Assembly: GCA_024195265.1 (NCBI GenBank) | Contig: JAJLRJ010000006.1 | Coordinates: 29,335,064-29,399,063 of the forward strand | Direction: 5' to 3' | DNA length: 64,000 nt | Source of the DNA: Dendrophyllia cribrosa | Lineage: Eukaryota; Cnidaria; Anthozoa; Scleractinia; Dendrophylliidae | Shown: positions 1-13,000 of the stretch, piece by piece | How the letters are laid out: every line of letters begins with the position of its first letter | Numbering within the stretch: the stretch's first letter is position 1 | The notes under the pieces: generated by a model | Databases searched by the model: none | What the model was told of the DNA's origin: nothing | The model's input: only the letters and a program-made list of their open reading frames with translations | Translations under genes and position numbers: made by a program

Positions 1-1574
1 ACAATTGAGATTTTAGCTCTCGAATCTGAGCATGTTTCTTGGCAGTCGCGTGACCTGTTCAGAATGGTGTCTTTCGGGACTTACAGATTGTCTGCAAAAT
101 TGTCAAAAGTTTCGATATTTTGCTCATTTGTCAATGAAAGGCAATGCAAACAGCTGGTGTAAAAGATATTTTATGATTCTTTTTAGTTTTGATAAAGCGT
201 GACCCTCAAAAACGACAAATTTCGGTCTTAAAATCGGGCTCTGGGGGAGACGGATTGGCCCGGACGTGATCGCGCCTGTAGAAAAGCGAAAATATATTAT
301 TTGCAAAAAAGAAAATCATTTTTATTACTTATATACCAAACCCTTTTAGTGTACAAAGTTTAAAGGGAAACTTTTTTCTGACGCGAAATCGACCGGACCA
401 GTCTTAGCGGGACTGCCTCTTAAGACACACTGACCACTATTTCACGGGAGATGGGACCCACAGTTAAATTTTCCGGATCAAAGTGTTTGTGATAACACTC
501 GCAGCTTGAAAGGTCAAAATGTCAAGTAATTAGCTTAAGTGCATTGTTTTCAAGACGCTCTCAAAATTTTTTGTTTTATTTACCCAAGCCAGTTTTTGGA
601 TAAAAAGTGAGATGAAATAATACTTTGTTCTTAAAAAATAGTTTTGATAGTTAAATCCATGTACCAGATTGACTTTTTGGCCCACGAATTTGACCTAAAT
701 TTTCATGTGGTTCCTAGCCGTCGCAGGACATAAATTTGGAAATTCGATAAAAAATTCAGGCTCAGGTTTGATTCTGATCTGACAACGCGAAATGACTTTC
801 AAAAGGCGATACTTTAACAGGGTGGTATAGTTTATCCAGACACGGTTTTAATTTTAGTTTCCTCGCTCGCGAAAAACGTGGGTTTTCAGAGGCGATTTTG
901 GGCGAGTGTGGGCAGTAAATACAAAGAGCCGCTTCGGCTAAAAAATAAAAATCCAGACAACCTAAAAGTTATATTTTTTAAACAGGCTAGTAAAGACCTT
1001 TATTGTGACGAAGTATGAGAAAATCGAATTTTTCTATCTTGCATAGGTATAGTTGATAGTTACAGCAAGTCGCTCTTAAGAGTAGATAAGTGCCAATAAG
1101 AACGCTGCTAATTAAAAACTTTACCTTGGACAATGTGATTTTCAAATAACTTAAAACGAGTAAGGAGCACACAGCTGACACAGCATTTGAATATTTTAGT
1201 ATTATTTTGCCTAAACAACTCAAGAGGTGTTTTTGAAGCCTGCATTTACCTGGAACAGAAATAGAAATGATTTCCGAAGAACAGAGATTCAAAAGAAATG
1301 CCTACGTGAGCTGGAAAAAACTAATGGTGAATAAAATAAAATGACAATCAAAGGTAATCAACGTCGTCCTCAGGGCCTTCGCTTTTCAAGGAATTTTTTT
1401 CCGCTCAGACTTACGGCCGAGAGGTCTTGGGTGCGAATTGAGCATGCGCAAAGAGAGTCATTCCCGGCGGGCAGTTCGTGATTTTCGTGCTTCTTTCAAC
1501 GATTTTCCATCTTGCTTTGAAAGGACAACTTGTGATTTGAGCCGTTTTCTCGTTTACTGAATAAGCTGTATGCA
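1..1574. other. Sparse sequence, no gene recognised
   Basis: I see no protein family, RNA gene or clear repeat family here. Both strands have only short open frames. The GC-richer stretch near 1365-1500 could be the 5' flank of the candidate exon that follows, but nothing in it decides that. Confidence 0.4.
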
Positions 1575-1732
1575 ATGTTTTTACAACATATCAACGATCG
1601 CTATGTATACGATTTCTTCATATCCTACAAGCATCGTCAAATCAAGTCTGATCGCCATCTTGCGGAATTGGCTTCTTCAAAGCTCCACCAATATTCAAGG
1701 GCTTCATTCTTGCTACCCTTGCGATCCCAAAG
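1575..1732 (+). CDS. Candidate first coding exon of a decayed spliced gene
   Basis: An ATG at 1575 opens 52 codons plus two bases up to a strong donor (AAAG then GTAAGT at 1733). The next candidate exon starts after an acceptor at 2618 with the complementary phase: AG plus T gives a serine codon and the frame continues. The peptide is basic and aromatic near its start (RYVYDFFISYKHRQ) and matches no family I know. A second ATG at 1570 in another frame is also open but ends in the wrong phase. Seen: ORF, donor and phase match. Inferred: that the two exons belong to one gene. It could equally be chance open sequence. Confidence 0.3.
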
Positions 1733-2100
1733 GTAAGTAAACTTACGTTAACAATGTTAACCAGTTTAAATATTATCAGAATTTTTACGGAAGGTTTACC
1801 GTTCTGCAGCCTAGGTTTTTTTATATCGTTAAGTCAGGAACCGTTAAGGTAATGTTTGTTAGTCGCATTCGTACAATTGTAGGTTTCTACGTACGTTTCT
1901 TTTGTATTTGCTTTGTTTTCTGTCTCCCGTATTTTCGTTTACCTTGTTTACCTTTACGGAGTTACATTATAACATAGAATAATCTCCCTTTCGATGTATT
2001 ACCCTCAAGCAGTGATGCATTCAAAGCTACTGCATTGTCCGCTATTAGATCTCTTGTATAGTTTTGCTTTTTTAATTACTTTTTTTTCGCTATTTAGACC

Positions 2101-2400
2101 GCTGCTACTCTAGCCATAATTTCAGTGTTTTGATGTATTAATCCATGTTTACGTATTCAGTTTTATATTTATTTATATCTCCTAGTATAGTTTTTACCCA
2201 TAATTTAGACCTAGTATAGTATAGTATAGTATAGTATAGTATAGTATAGTATAGTATAGTATAGTAATAGTATAGTAATAGTATCGTATAGTATAGTATG
2301 GCTGCTACTCTAGCCATAATTTCATTGTTTTGATGTATTAATCCATGTTTACGTATTCAGTTTTATACCTCCTAGTATAGTTTTTACTGTTTTAGGAGTG
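2101..2400. repeat. Segmental tandem duplication holding an ATAGT microsatellite
   Basis: A segment of about 65 bp starting GCTGCTACTCTAGCCATAAT at 2101 recurs from about 2300 with one or two changes, and both copies are followed by CTCCTAGTATAGTTTTTA. Between them, from about 2209 to 2299, runs a pentanucleotide array (ATAGT)n, impure at its 3' end. The duplicated unit itself carries CTAGTATAGT, the likely seed of the array. It lies in the intron between the two candidate exons. Confidence 0.85.
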
Positions 2401-2618
2401 AATGATTAAATATTTAAAGGAGTGTGAATTTCTAATAAACAAAGAGCACAAGACAGGTGACTTCGGTTACAGTCAATCATAACTTGGAAAGGGGCAATAT
2501 CTTACATGTGACGTGTACAAATGGTTGACCTTTGCTTTTCATAAGCATTCAATGAATTGCCTTATGTCCTCAGTTCAATTTCAACCCATTTCATTTATTT
2601 GCATCTTTTCATTGACAG

Positions 2619-3219
2619 TGATTTGGAGCAAAACAATGAAGATCCTGAATGTGGAAGCAATTGTAACATTAGTGATGAGGAAACAAGTGTCATTGACTTT
2701 AATGATTGTTCAAGTGGGGTTTCAAGCGAATGTGAAGAAACTGTTTGCGATGTTACCAGTGAAGGAAGTGGTGAGTGCAGTACTATTATCGCAGATTTAG
2801 CTGCCAACAGATCTGATGATGGCCATGATAGGGAGGACAGTCCTACTCCAGTTACAAGTAATATCAAGGAAGAGATAGTCCAATGTATTCTCAGAGGTCT
2901 CATTCTTGCAGAAGAGATGAAGACTTCAATCAAAAATATCGAAGATTTATTGAACGATGCGAAGGGCCTTTACTGTACAGGTGACCATAATGAGGAAACG
3001 TTTTGGCCATCAAATTGGAGAGAAACAGAAAAGTTACTGAAGGAAGTTGGTCATGAAGACCCAAAGGAATATTCCATCTGCCTTGATGAAAGCCATCATG
3101 CTAACTATGACATAAAGGAAACCAAAAAATCAGTTTGCAGGTACTGCAAAAAAAAAAACAGGAGTAATAAAATACTACTACGTTGGACTACCTCAGAAAG
3201 TGAAGCTTTTATGTTGTGA
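2619..3219 (+). pseudogene. Exon of a transposon-type protein with a Cys pair, frameshifted at a poly-A run
   Basis: The exon follows a pyrimidine-rich acceptor (TTCATTGACAG) and stays open for about 200 codons. The N-terminal half is very acidic and Ser-rich. A short helical stretch follows, then a segment with the spaced residues CLDESHHANYDI and CRYCKKK. In the +1 frame after an 11-A run at 3148-3158 the text continues as YYYVGLPQKVKLLC before stopping. Together these resemble the region preceding the catalytic part of large tnp2/CACTA-like proteins common in cnidarian genomes, as remembered. Seen: the frame change at the A-run coincides with the break in similarity. Inferred: a decayed transposase-associated protein. 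No catalytic domain follows. Confidence 0.4.
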
Positions 3220-3468
3220 TGACATCGTGTCAGATCAGGGATGGCTCCAGGTTTAGTAATTACTAATTACGATGACGATTTTTTTATCTTATAGCACTTC
3301 ATTCTCACAGCTAAATCGTATCTTTCTAAAAGTAAATGGAACAAAACTAAACCACCATGAAAAATTTTCCTAGAAAAAGGTTAAATTAGTTTATCATACC
3401 GAGGAAAAATCGTCACAAAAATGATAGGATCAGCCTTACCAACATTGGGACAAAATAATAAAGTATTA
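3220..3468. other. AT-rich spacer before the first Harbinger element
   Basis: Nothing is recognised. The last three bases (TTA, 3466-3468) are the left copy of the target duplication of the element starting at 3469. Confidence 0.5.
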
Positions 3469-3505
3469 GGCCTAGGTCAAACGCCGTACTTCACATGAGC
3501 CGAAC
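3469..3505 (+). repeat. Left terminal inverted repeat of Harbinger element 1
   Basis: Starts GGCCTAGGTCAAACGCC. It pairs with 16163-16199 on the other strand with three mismatches and directly follows TTA. Confidence 0.9.
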
Positions 3506-3828
3506 TTAATACAGTTTGGGTCGACCCAAATTATTAAGTTCGCGTGTTGGGTCAAACGGCCGAACTTAATTCAGCCAACTCAAAAAAAATATTGGATAAC
3601 CAGTCTTTCAAGACAAATTAAAAATGGCGCCTAAAGTTTCTTCTGCTCAAAATGCTCCAGAATTCTCGAAGACAAAGATCTTCAATGCAAAAATTAGTTC
3701 TGCTTCTGCAGAGTAGACGACAGCGATTGCTTCGTCTCACCTTCGGAACGGCTCTCCTTGTGTTTTCTCGGGACAACACAACTACGCTTCATTCTCGTAC
3801 GTGTCAACGTTTGCACCAAAAGAACGGA

Positions 3829-4921
3829 TGAATGGAGCAAGTTTTGAATAACTATTCAGATGCTCGGTTTAAGAAGACATTCCGGATTTCAAGGGCAACG
3901 TTTAGATATATCCTGGGAAAAATTGAGACGAGGCTTGAGAGGCAGACCGTGACTGAGGACCCAATCTCTCCAGAATAGCGGCTAGCAATATGCCTCTACC
4001 AACTTGGAAGAGGGGACTATTTTTATACAATATCAGAGCTGGTTGGTTGTGGTCGTTCAACTGTTTGTGGTATTGTAAACGAGGTGGCACAAGCAATCGT
4101 TGAGGTACTCTGGGAGGAACATGCATCAAAACATTTCCCCAAAAACAAAGAGCAATTTCAGGAAAAAAATGTTTGATATGGAGGAACTGTGGCAGTTTCC
4201 CTGCTGCTGGGCAGCCATTGATGGCTGCCACATACCGCTTAAATGCCCAGATTTGGCAGCATGCAAGGAGTATCACAACTACAAAAATTTCTATTCGATA
4301 GTTTTGATGAGCGTTGTTGATGCAAAATATTGATTTATTTGGGGAAGTTGTGGTTTCCCAGGTTACTCACATGACTCCATTATTCTTCAGTCCACTCAGC
4401 TGTGGAGCGACATGACAGAAGGAAAAGCAATCCCACCAATAGCTAAAGACGTTGATGGTACCAATGTACCCCCATTGATTTTGGGTGACTCTGCATTCCC
4501 ATTCCAGACCTGGCTAACAAAACCTTTCACTAATGCTGTGCTAACACCACAACAGCACTATTTCAATTACAGTCTCAGTAGAGCAAGAATGGTAACAGAG
4601 GGAGCATACGAACAGTTGAAGGGAAGATGTAGGGTTCTAATGAGAAAGTGAGAAAGCCGTCCAGAAATTGTTTGTACGGCAACTCTGGCATGCATGGTCT
4701 TACATAATATCTGCATTGACCGCGGCGATACAATCTCCAGAACACTCGATTTGATGATTGACCCACAAACAAACAACAGAAGGGACCGAGATGTAATTCG
4801 TAGGCTATTCAAGATGAGGAACTGCCAAAGAGTTCCTGACAACTCTTTTCAAGGCACCCGCATTCGTGATGCTCTTTCTGACCTTTTTTGGGCAGAAAAG
4901 CAAGGTTTGGAAGTATTATAG
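3829..4921 (+). pseudogene. PIF/Harbinger transposase (DDE_Tnp_4 type), decayed
   Basis: The family cuts and pastes PIF/Harbinger elements with an RNase H-like DDE catalytic domain. In order the sequence shows an N-terminal helical region (RFKKTFRISRATFRYIL), a helix-turn-helix-like stretch (YQLGRGDYFYTISELVGCGR), then AAIDGCHIPL with the first catalytic Asp, ILGDSAFP with the second, and VTEGAYEQLKGR with the expected Glu, followed by CMVLHNICIDRGD, typical of the C-terminus. Breaks: TAG near 3977, a frame change near 4165, TGA near 4331 and TGA near 4649. The order and spacing fit a full-length protein of about 350 residues. It is a relic, and the accessory gene of the same element lies at 14388-15348. 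Confidence 0.85.
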
Positions 4922-6413
4922 ATTAATGTGAAGTAACAAAATACGTCAGTTCTTCGCTATAATCCCGCTAACATCTTGGGACTCTTCTCCCCTTTCATCA
5001 ACAATTCAGGGTCCAAAAGGGGAGGGGGGGGGGGGGCATCCCTGAAACCCAAATATTTTTGCTGTGGAGCCCAGAGTCCGGTGATTTTAGATGCCTGCGG
5101 CCAGTTGCATAAAACCTAACGATGGACGTAACTGCTAATGTCTGACATTAAAATAGATGGTTTTCACTCACGTGACCTTCAGTCCTGTGGGACTCAAATG
5201 ACAAAGGCCATGGTGGCCATGTTGGTGCACATAACAAGAGAAGTTCATTAAAATTCTTTTGTAGGTGTGCACCAACATGGCCGCCGTTACGTAACGTGAA
5301 AACCACCTATAGCAACTGACTGGGCCAAACGGCCGACGTCAGCTATTACGTCGGGCGTTTAAGTTTTATGCAACTGACCCCTGGAATTCCAAATATTTGA
5401 TCATATTTGGAGCCCCAAGTGGACTGGTTATGGAGCCCTGGAGCCCTAATATTTTTGGCTGGAGCCCTGGAGCCCTGAACCCCTTTGGGACCCTGACAAT
5501 TGATTTTTGCCTTAAACAATGCCATAAACTAACCACAAGCCTGCAAATAATGTTTCTCTGATCAGGTCTTTTGTTAGTCCAAGGTCACTGTTGACCAGAT
5601 AAGGAGCCAGTCTGATCAGACAAATTTTATGTATATATTTTTTCCTGCAAGTTCCTCAAAAAGCGAAAAGCAAATTTTTTTCAAAGTTCCAAGTGGACCA
5701 GATATTTGTCACATGACAGGGTGCTGTTTGCAGGCTTGTATCCATCAAACCTAGCTTAACATTGATAGCTAGATTTTTATAGTGCAACAGTGGGGTGATC
5801 AGAATATTAAGTCATGAATTATCACTTACAAAGGGTTTGTTGCTAGGTGATATTTTGTTCAGTATCCCAAGGTCCCAAAAACGTTTGACTGGAATTGTAG
5901 ATACCATATTGCCTTATTTACCCCTTCCCCCCCCTGCCACAGCTTTCTCTTTTTCCAGGCTTTTGGACTGGGAGTTTTAAAAGAAAGAAGGGGAATCCCA
6001 ACTTTCTTTGTGTTACACCTTCATCATAAATACTTTTTTGTTCTCCTTGTTGTAACTTTTTGTGAACCACTGCTGTTGAATGTATTTCAAGATAACAGTT
6101 TTGTTAGCTCCAGCAGTCCAAGAAATGTATGTTGACATGGATCACGTTGCTTTTAAATTTTGAAAAAGAAAAGACAAACAAACAAAATCAACATTTCTGA
6201 TGCCTGAGGCTGGGACTTTAGAAGGACAGGGGGTTTGTCATAGCGTAGCATCTAAGTAAAGTAGAAATTAGAGAGCTGGTAAAGAGATCAGTTTTTGAAA
6301 GTCTTGGTTAACAAGGTGTTTTAATCTCAATTTGCAATTACCAATGTACCTGGACAAACAGCGAAAGTCCTTTGTATAAGACAAAAACATTGGTCGGCAA
6401 GGACCATGATAAC
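4922..6413. other. Noncoding interior of Harbinger element 1
   Basis: No gene is seen. It holds a G-rich run near 5012-5036, nested MITEs at 5099-5380, and a short array of GGAGCCCTGG-type repeats near 5413-5480. It ends at ATAAC (6409-6413), the left target duplication of the BEL element. Confidence 0.6.
5099..5380. mobile_element. Two nested MITE-like inverted-repeat elements
   Basis: The outer pair: GCCAGTTGCATAAAACCTAA at 5100 matches in inverted form the right end near 5345-5380 (TTTTATGCAACTGACC). The inner pair: a segment from about 5156 (GGTTTTCACTCACGTGAC) pairs with one ending near 5307 (ACGTAACGTGAAAACCACC), and a second stem (GGCCATGTTGGTGCACA) lies within it. The two palindromes are concentric, so the smaller element inserted into the larger one. 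Neither has coding capacity. Confidence 0.7.
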
Positions 6414-6847
6414 TGTTGAGGCCCGCGCTCAACACATCCAGTTTCTGTCAGCGGTTTTTCCCCCTTTACATCCGGGAGCCGTATCTCCCGCAGTAGTCAA
6501 AAGAAACACGTTTCTCTCACTGTTGTACTTTCACAGTTAAGTTTTTCTCCCTGAGAATCATCCTAAATATTGTCCCCTTGGACCAGCCGTCGGTACTCGG
6601 TAAGCTAAGTTTTGTAACGTGTATTTAGTGTTTTATTTGCTTGTGATTGTAGAATCGCTTCGTTTCGCAATCAAGTTTTGTGTTACTATCATACATGTCA
6701 TTTAAGTATTATTTGTTTGTTTTAGAATAAAACGGAGTTATACAGAGCTTTTGGACCTTTCCATTTACTGTCTGACAACATACTTCGTCACATTCGTATC
6801 GACCAATTTCACCCTGCGGGATAGGTTTCACCTCCGAGGCCTATTCA
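6414..6847 (+). repeat. 5' LTR of the BEL/Pao element
   Basis: 434 bp, starting TGTTGAGGCCCGCG and ending CCTATTCA. It contains AATAAA within AGAATAAAACGG near 6726, a likely polyadenylation signal when used as the 3' copy. It matches 13396-13829 except at 6830. Confidence 0.95.
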
Positions 6848-6862
6848 TGGTTTTATTCGAGT
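6848..6862 (+). promoter_or_regulatory. Putative primer-binding site of the BEL element
   Basis: TGG follows the 5' LTR directly, as expected for pairing with the CCA end of a tRNA primer. The next bases (TTTTATTCGAGT) include a TCGA that could match a T-arm, but I cannot name the tRNA. Confidence 0.4.
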
Positions 6863-7084
6863 AAATCCACCGCAAGGACAACAGTCGCTCGCATCACTTG
6901 AAATCGGATCTTCAATGGTAAATCGCACGTGGCTTCGCCGAACACTTTGCTTCTTCATTCTTTCGTTGGATTTACGTACTTCTGTGTCGCTGTGGATGTG
7001 AAACAATACATTGCCGTTGCTTATTCATCTAAATTTTGCCTCAAATGAACTGATATTTCTTCTACGTGTCAAATACAAGCAAAT

Positions 7085-10000
7085 ATGGAAAGAGGCGAGA
7101 GACGTGTAACTCGAGCGTCCGCTCTGCTCGACACAGATGATGTTATGAGAGAAAGAGCGATCTCTTTGAAACACTCGCGCTCAGGCCATCTTAGCGCCCT
7201 TACTACCGTTCGAAAGGAAATCGAAGCGTTGTTAACGACCCCTGCCAACGTCACGCTAGCAAAGGATAAACTGAATCGCTACGAAACGCTCTGGAATGCC
7301 TTTGTTGACTCACATTACAAGTTTATAGAAGTGGCTAGCGAAGAAGACAGAGCTCAAGCGTCGGAACAATTCGATTCCTTTTCACAGCAAAGGCTTCATC
7401 TGTCCGCAACTGTGGAGGAATTTATTTGTAATGCAGCCGCCGAACTTAACGAACGAGTGATGCAAGATTTACGGAAAATTTCGCCCGAACTACGCAGCAC
7501 TAAAAGCACGCGATCACGTGGCTCGAGTCGCTCCAAAAGTTCTTCTGGTTCAAGAGCACTAGCACGGAGAGCAGAGGCAGAAAAGGCCCAACTCGCACTC
7601 GAGTTCGCTGAGCGAGAGAAACAGCGGAAAATTACTGCCGAAATGAAAATGTTAGAGCTGGAAAGAAAGCGTCGCGAGACTGCTAGAATCCGAACAATCG
7701 AGGAGGAAGAATTAAAGAGTATAATGAGGTTTGAAGCCCTGAAGGCTGAGGAGGATGGCAAGCTCGCCGAAGCTCGGAAAACAGCTGCTCTCATGGATCT
7801 TGAGGCCAGACTAGCCGAGGAACTAGAAGAAGAGTTATCAGACGTTGATACAGCGTCTGTGCCTGACCCCACTGATGATCTCCCTAGAGACCCGGAAGTA
7901 TCCAGAGCCCTCGGTCACAATCTGCCACCACCATCCAGGATTGAGACAGATCCTCCTTCAGCAAATCGTGGTACCACACCCACGACCTACATCCATACAG
8001 CAACATCTGTGAACCCTTCAATTCCTGTGGCCGGCCTATCTACATCGACCCTCCCATCATACACGGTAACCCCAAGGTTCTCTTCCAGAGAGGCTTCGTC
8101 CCCGATACGTTATCCTGTGAATAGTGTTTCGTTTACACCTACCACTGATGGCCAAGCACCGCCTGCGATGAGTGTTTCCTCGCCTCAGCAATCAACCTAC
8201 TTTACACCACCAGTAAATTCAAGGCTTCCAGAGCAATCCCCCTTGGCTTCACCATCGCATGACCACACCCTAGCCCTGGTTGCCTCGGCGATGAGAGATG
8301 TTTCAAAGGCACAACAAAGGCTTGCCTACAATCAAGATCTACCTCCCATCCAGATAAAAAAGTTCTTCGGAGCTCCGGATGAGTTCCCCTTGTTTAAGCA
8401 GCGCTTCCAGCATGCTGTGATGTCTCGGGAGGACATTGACGATGAGAACAAGATGACGCGCCTGCTACAGTTTCTTGGTGGTGAAGCTAAAGACGCAGTG
8501 TGTGGACTCGAGACCGCAGCAGGAGGAATTTACCAGGCAATCAGGATCCTTGAGGAAAGATACGGCCGCCCCTGCATGATTGTCAGCTCTGTAGTAAACA
8601 ACCTCACCAAAGGACCACCTATCGCAGGTGGGGACAAAGCCGCCCTGAGGAAATTTGCTGATCAAGTTACAAGAGCCCTCGCAACTCTAAGGTCCATGAG
8701 TTGCTTGTCAGAAATCAATCAGGGGAACATCATCAGTATGACAGAGCGCCTACCGAAACACCTGCAGAACAAGTTTGCCACACTAGCCTTTGACCTGGAG
8801 GCTAAGGGCCAGAGCTTCACAACCTTGAGTGACTTTGTTAGCTTTGTGAATAGACAGGCTAGCATCGCAAACCATCCGATAAACCAGAAGGCTAACACCA
8901 CAACCCCTACCAAGAACAGAAGAGTCACTCCGCCACCTGAGAAGTATGATCTACCAAGGATAACAACAATGACTACCATTGGCGACCGCAAGCCACCGCC
9001 CAAAAATGGCAAGTGTCGTTGCTGTGGACAGGCGCACCCGCTGTATCGATGTGAGACATTTAAGGGCAAAACGCCACAAGAAAGAGCATCCTTGATCACC
9101 GCGAACAAACTTTGTCCGAATTGTCTCAAAGACACAAAACATTCAGCAGACACTTGTCCCAGTTCTTTCAGGTGCCGTGTTGCGGGATGTGGTGCATTTC
9201 ATCATTCACTCCTTCACCCCACTCAGTTCCATGTCAGCGTATCGGAAGATCATGTGCCTGATGCCCGATCAACAGAGGTTGAAAATGTAACTGCCGCTAC
9301 TTCCTGCACCACTACTGGAACTGAGGACTGTGACACTGTCCTTCTGCAAGTTGTACCCCTGCGAGTTGTTGGTCACAATGGATTGGCTGTAACAACTTAT
9401 GCAATGCTGGATTCTGGATCTGAGATAACTCTTGTTGATCCGTCTCTTGTCAAGTTCCTGCATCTTCGTGGCCAGCCTGACCGATTAGTCTTTTCGACCG
9501 TGAGCCAACGTAATGAGCCTCAAGAAGGAGAAAGAGTCGACCTTGCAGTAGAATCCCTCATCGATGAGCAGCCCCGACGTCTCCAGTTACAAGGAACATG
9601 GTCAGGAAACGAACTGCAGATTCCACTGCGACATCAATGTATTACTGCAAATAAGGGAAGATGGCCGCATCTGCAGGATGTCCCCTTTCCTGAAGTTGAT
9701 CGTCCCAAGATATCCTTGATCATCGGTACCAACGTCTCGGAAGCCTTCATCCCGTTAGAGGTTCGCCATGGAAATCCGGAAGACCCCATTGCAATTCGCT
9801 CGTGTCTTGGTTTCGCTGTCCTTGGAAGAACTGGAGACAGATTAAAGAGAGAGAGCTATGATGTTCACCACATTCACGCAGCAGTTAATGATGTTTCCCT
9901 CAACCATCAGGTGGAACTTTTCTGGAAATCAGAGTCCTTTGGTACTGAACACTACAGGTCAATGTCAATGGAAGACAAGCGTGCAGAGAAGATAATCAGC

Positions 10001-13000
10001 AACACCATCTCCAAGCTGGATGGGCATTACTGTGTGGGTCTCCTTTGGCGACAAGCAGAACCCAAACTTCCTTACAACCGCCAGATGGCTCAAATACGGC
10101 TGCGACATCTTAAGCGTCGTCTAGAACGGGACGAGCAGCTTCATGTGATGTACCGTTCTGTCATCAACGAGTACCTCACCATGGGCCACGCTCGCAAGCT
10201 CACGCAAGAAGAGATTGGAAGGTTAAGCGACAAAACATGGTACTTACCTCACCATCCAGTCCTGAACCCCAACAAGCCGGGCAAGCTTCGCGTCGTCTTC
10301 GATGCAGCGGCCAAATTCAACGGCACATCCCTAAATGGCCAGCTCTTGCAAGGCCCAGATTACATTAACAACCTGGCTGGTGTCCTCATGCGTTTTCGTC
10401 GGGAACAAGTCACCCTTATTGCCGACATTGAGAAAATGTTCCATCAAGTACGAGTACCTCCCGAGGACTGTGACGCCCTTCGCTTTCTATGGTGGCCCGA
10501 CAACCTTAACCGTGACCCAGAGGAGTACCAAATGCAAGTGCACATATTTGGTGCTACTTCTTCTCCCTGCTGCTCGAACAAAGCTCTCAGACAAACGGCA
10601 GACGACAATGAAGCAAGATATGGTAAACAGGCTGCTGAGACTGTGCGCTGAAACTTTTATGTAGACGATCTCCTCAAGTCTACCTCCTCAGTCGAAGAGG
10701 CCACGACCCTGGCCAACAATCTGACTGGTATGCTGAAGGAGGGCGGTTTCCGTCTCACTAAGTTCCTGAGCAATCGGAGGGAAGTTCTATTAACACTGCC
10801 ATCACAAGAACGAGCCAATCCAACCCTCAACCTCGAATTAGACAGACTGCCCATCAACCGCACCTTAGGTCTCCACTGGGATGCTGAGCGAGATGTGTTC
10901 TGCTTCAAAACAGTGCCAACCAACAAGCCAACCACCAAGCGTGGAGTCCTCTCCACTATCAGCACGCTGTTTGACCCTTTAGGACTCTTATCACCCTTCG
11001 TTCTTCCGGTCAAGGTGTTGATTCAAGAGCTGTGGAAAGAAAAGGTGGAGTGGGACGAGAAAATTGAGGATCGTCACCTGCAGATTTGGAAGCAGTGGAC
11101 AAGTTCCTTGCCACTCATTGAGCTCATCCAAATACCTCGCTGCTACAGAAATCCAGACATGGCCAACAACTGTGCAGTGGAACTTCATCTCTTCAGTGAT
11201 GCCAGCGAGTACGCCTATTCAGCCGTAGCATACCTAAGGCTGTGCGATGATAGTGGCCAAGTTCAGTGCTCCTTCGTCTTCGGGAAATCCCGTAATGCAC
11301 CCCTGAAGAGACCGACCATCCCAAGACTGGAATTGATGGCCAGCCTCATGGCCGTTCGCGTCAGCAGCTTGGTCAGAGCAGAGCTGGAACTTACCATTGA
11401 TCGCGTGACCTTTTGGACGGACTCCCTAACGGTACTCCAGTATATCAGGAACGAAACCAGGAGGTTTCACCGCTTCGTGGCCACCAGACTCAAAGAAATT
11501 CACGAGCATACCACCCCAGACCAGTGGCACCATGTTCCTGGAGTTCTCAACCCAGCTGATGATGGGTCCCGTGGGCTGCCAATCGATTCCTTTCAACCCG
11601 GCTGTAGATGGTGGTCTGGTCCAGACTTCCTTTGGCAGTCAGAGGATCAGTGGCCGCACCGTGAAGTCGGCACCATCAAGGAAGATGATGCTGAAGTGAT
11701 CCGCCCAAGAGTCAACCAAAACACCCTGACCGTTGCAAACAGCTCCTCCTTAGATCAGTTGCTAGAAAAGTTCTCTTCCTGGCCCAAGCTCGTCCGGAGT
11801 GTGTCGTGGCTCAAGCGCTTCGTCCATTACATACAATCTAAGCGAATTTTACACAGCGTGCCTAACAAGATCAGCCTGCCGGAGATACATGCAGCCTCAA
11901 AGATCATCATCAAGATAGTCCAGCGGCAGTATTTCTTGGAAGAGTTGCTAGCCCTGAAAGCTGGAAGACCAGTGAGAAGCAGCAGCAAATTGACCCCGCT
12001 CTGCCCAATCTTGATTGATGGCACAATCTGCGTTGGAGGACGACTGCGTCATGCACCTGTAGCGCCTCAAGCCATCCATCCGCCGCTGATCCCAAGTGAG
12101 CACCCCATCGCCACGTTGCTTATTCGTCACCATCATGAGATTCTTGGTCATGCAGGACGAGAGCATGTTCTTTCCGTACTGCGGCAGAAGATTTGGATTG
12201 TCAATGCCCGTGCACTTACTCGCCAGATTCTTCGCGGTTGCGTACCCTGCCGTAAGAGGCACGAAAGAGTGATGAACCAGATGATGGGGGACCTCCCAGA
12301 GGCGAGACTCGTTCCACATGAACCACCGTTCACCTTCACCGGGCTAGATTTCTTTGGCCCTTTCCATGTAAAGCGAGGCCGGGCCACAGAAAAGGTGTAC
12401 GGCTGCATCTTCGTCTGCCTCACCTCGAGAGCGATACATCTAGAGGATGTGGGATCCTTGGAGACCGATGCTTTCGTCCAAGCGCTGAGACGTTTCACCA
12501 GTATTCGTGGCGCTGCCAAAGAAATCTGGAGTGACAACGGCACCAACTTTACTGGAGCAGAGAAAGAGTTGACCCTGGCTATCCAACAGTTAGACCATGA
12601 GATGATCCAGAGGTCCTTACATGAAAAGGAAGTTGAGTGGTATTGCCAGCCCCTGAAGAAGTGGCACTTCCAACCCCCTACTGCCAGCCACATGTCTGGA
12701 GTGTGGGAGCGCCTGATAAGGAGTGTCCGCAACACAATGAAAGCTGTCTTAGGCCATCCACACGCCCTTGTTACGAGGGAGACCCTGAGAACCGTATTCG
12801 CTGAAGCAGTTGGGATCCTGAACAGTCGACCTCTATGTCCAAGTAGTGATGACCCAAATGATAGTGACCCCATCACGCCAAGCCACCTGCTACAGCAGCG
12901 TCAAGGAATGTCCCTGCCTCCTGGTGAATTTCACGAAGCAGACATACACTCCCGCAAACAGTGGCGAAGAGGCCAGCTCCTTGCGAGTCACTTCTGGAAT

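Noticed and set aside
12148..12876. 242-codon minus-strand open frame
   Set aside because: Antisense to the BEL integrase; no domain and composition fits a shadow frame. The same applies to minus-strand frames at 7396-7872 and 8719-9153.
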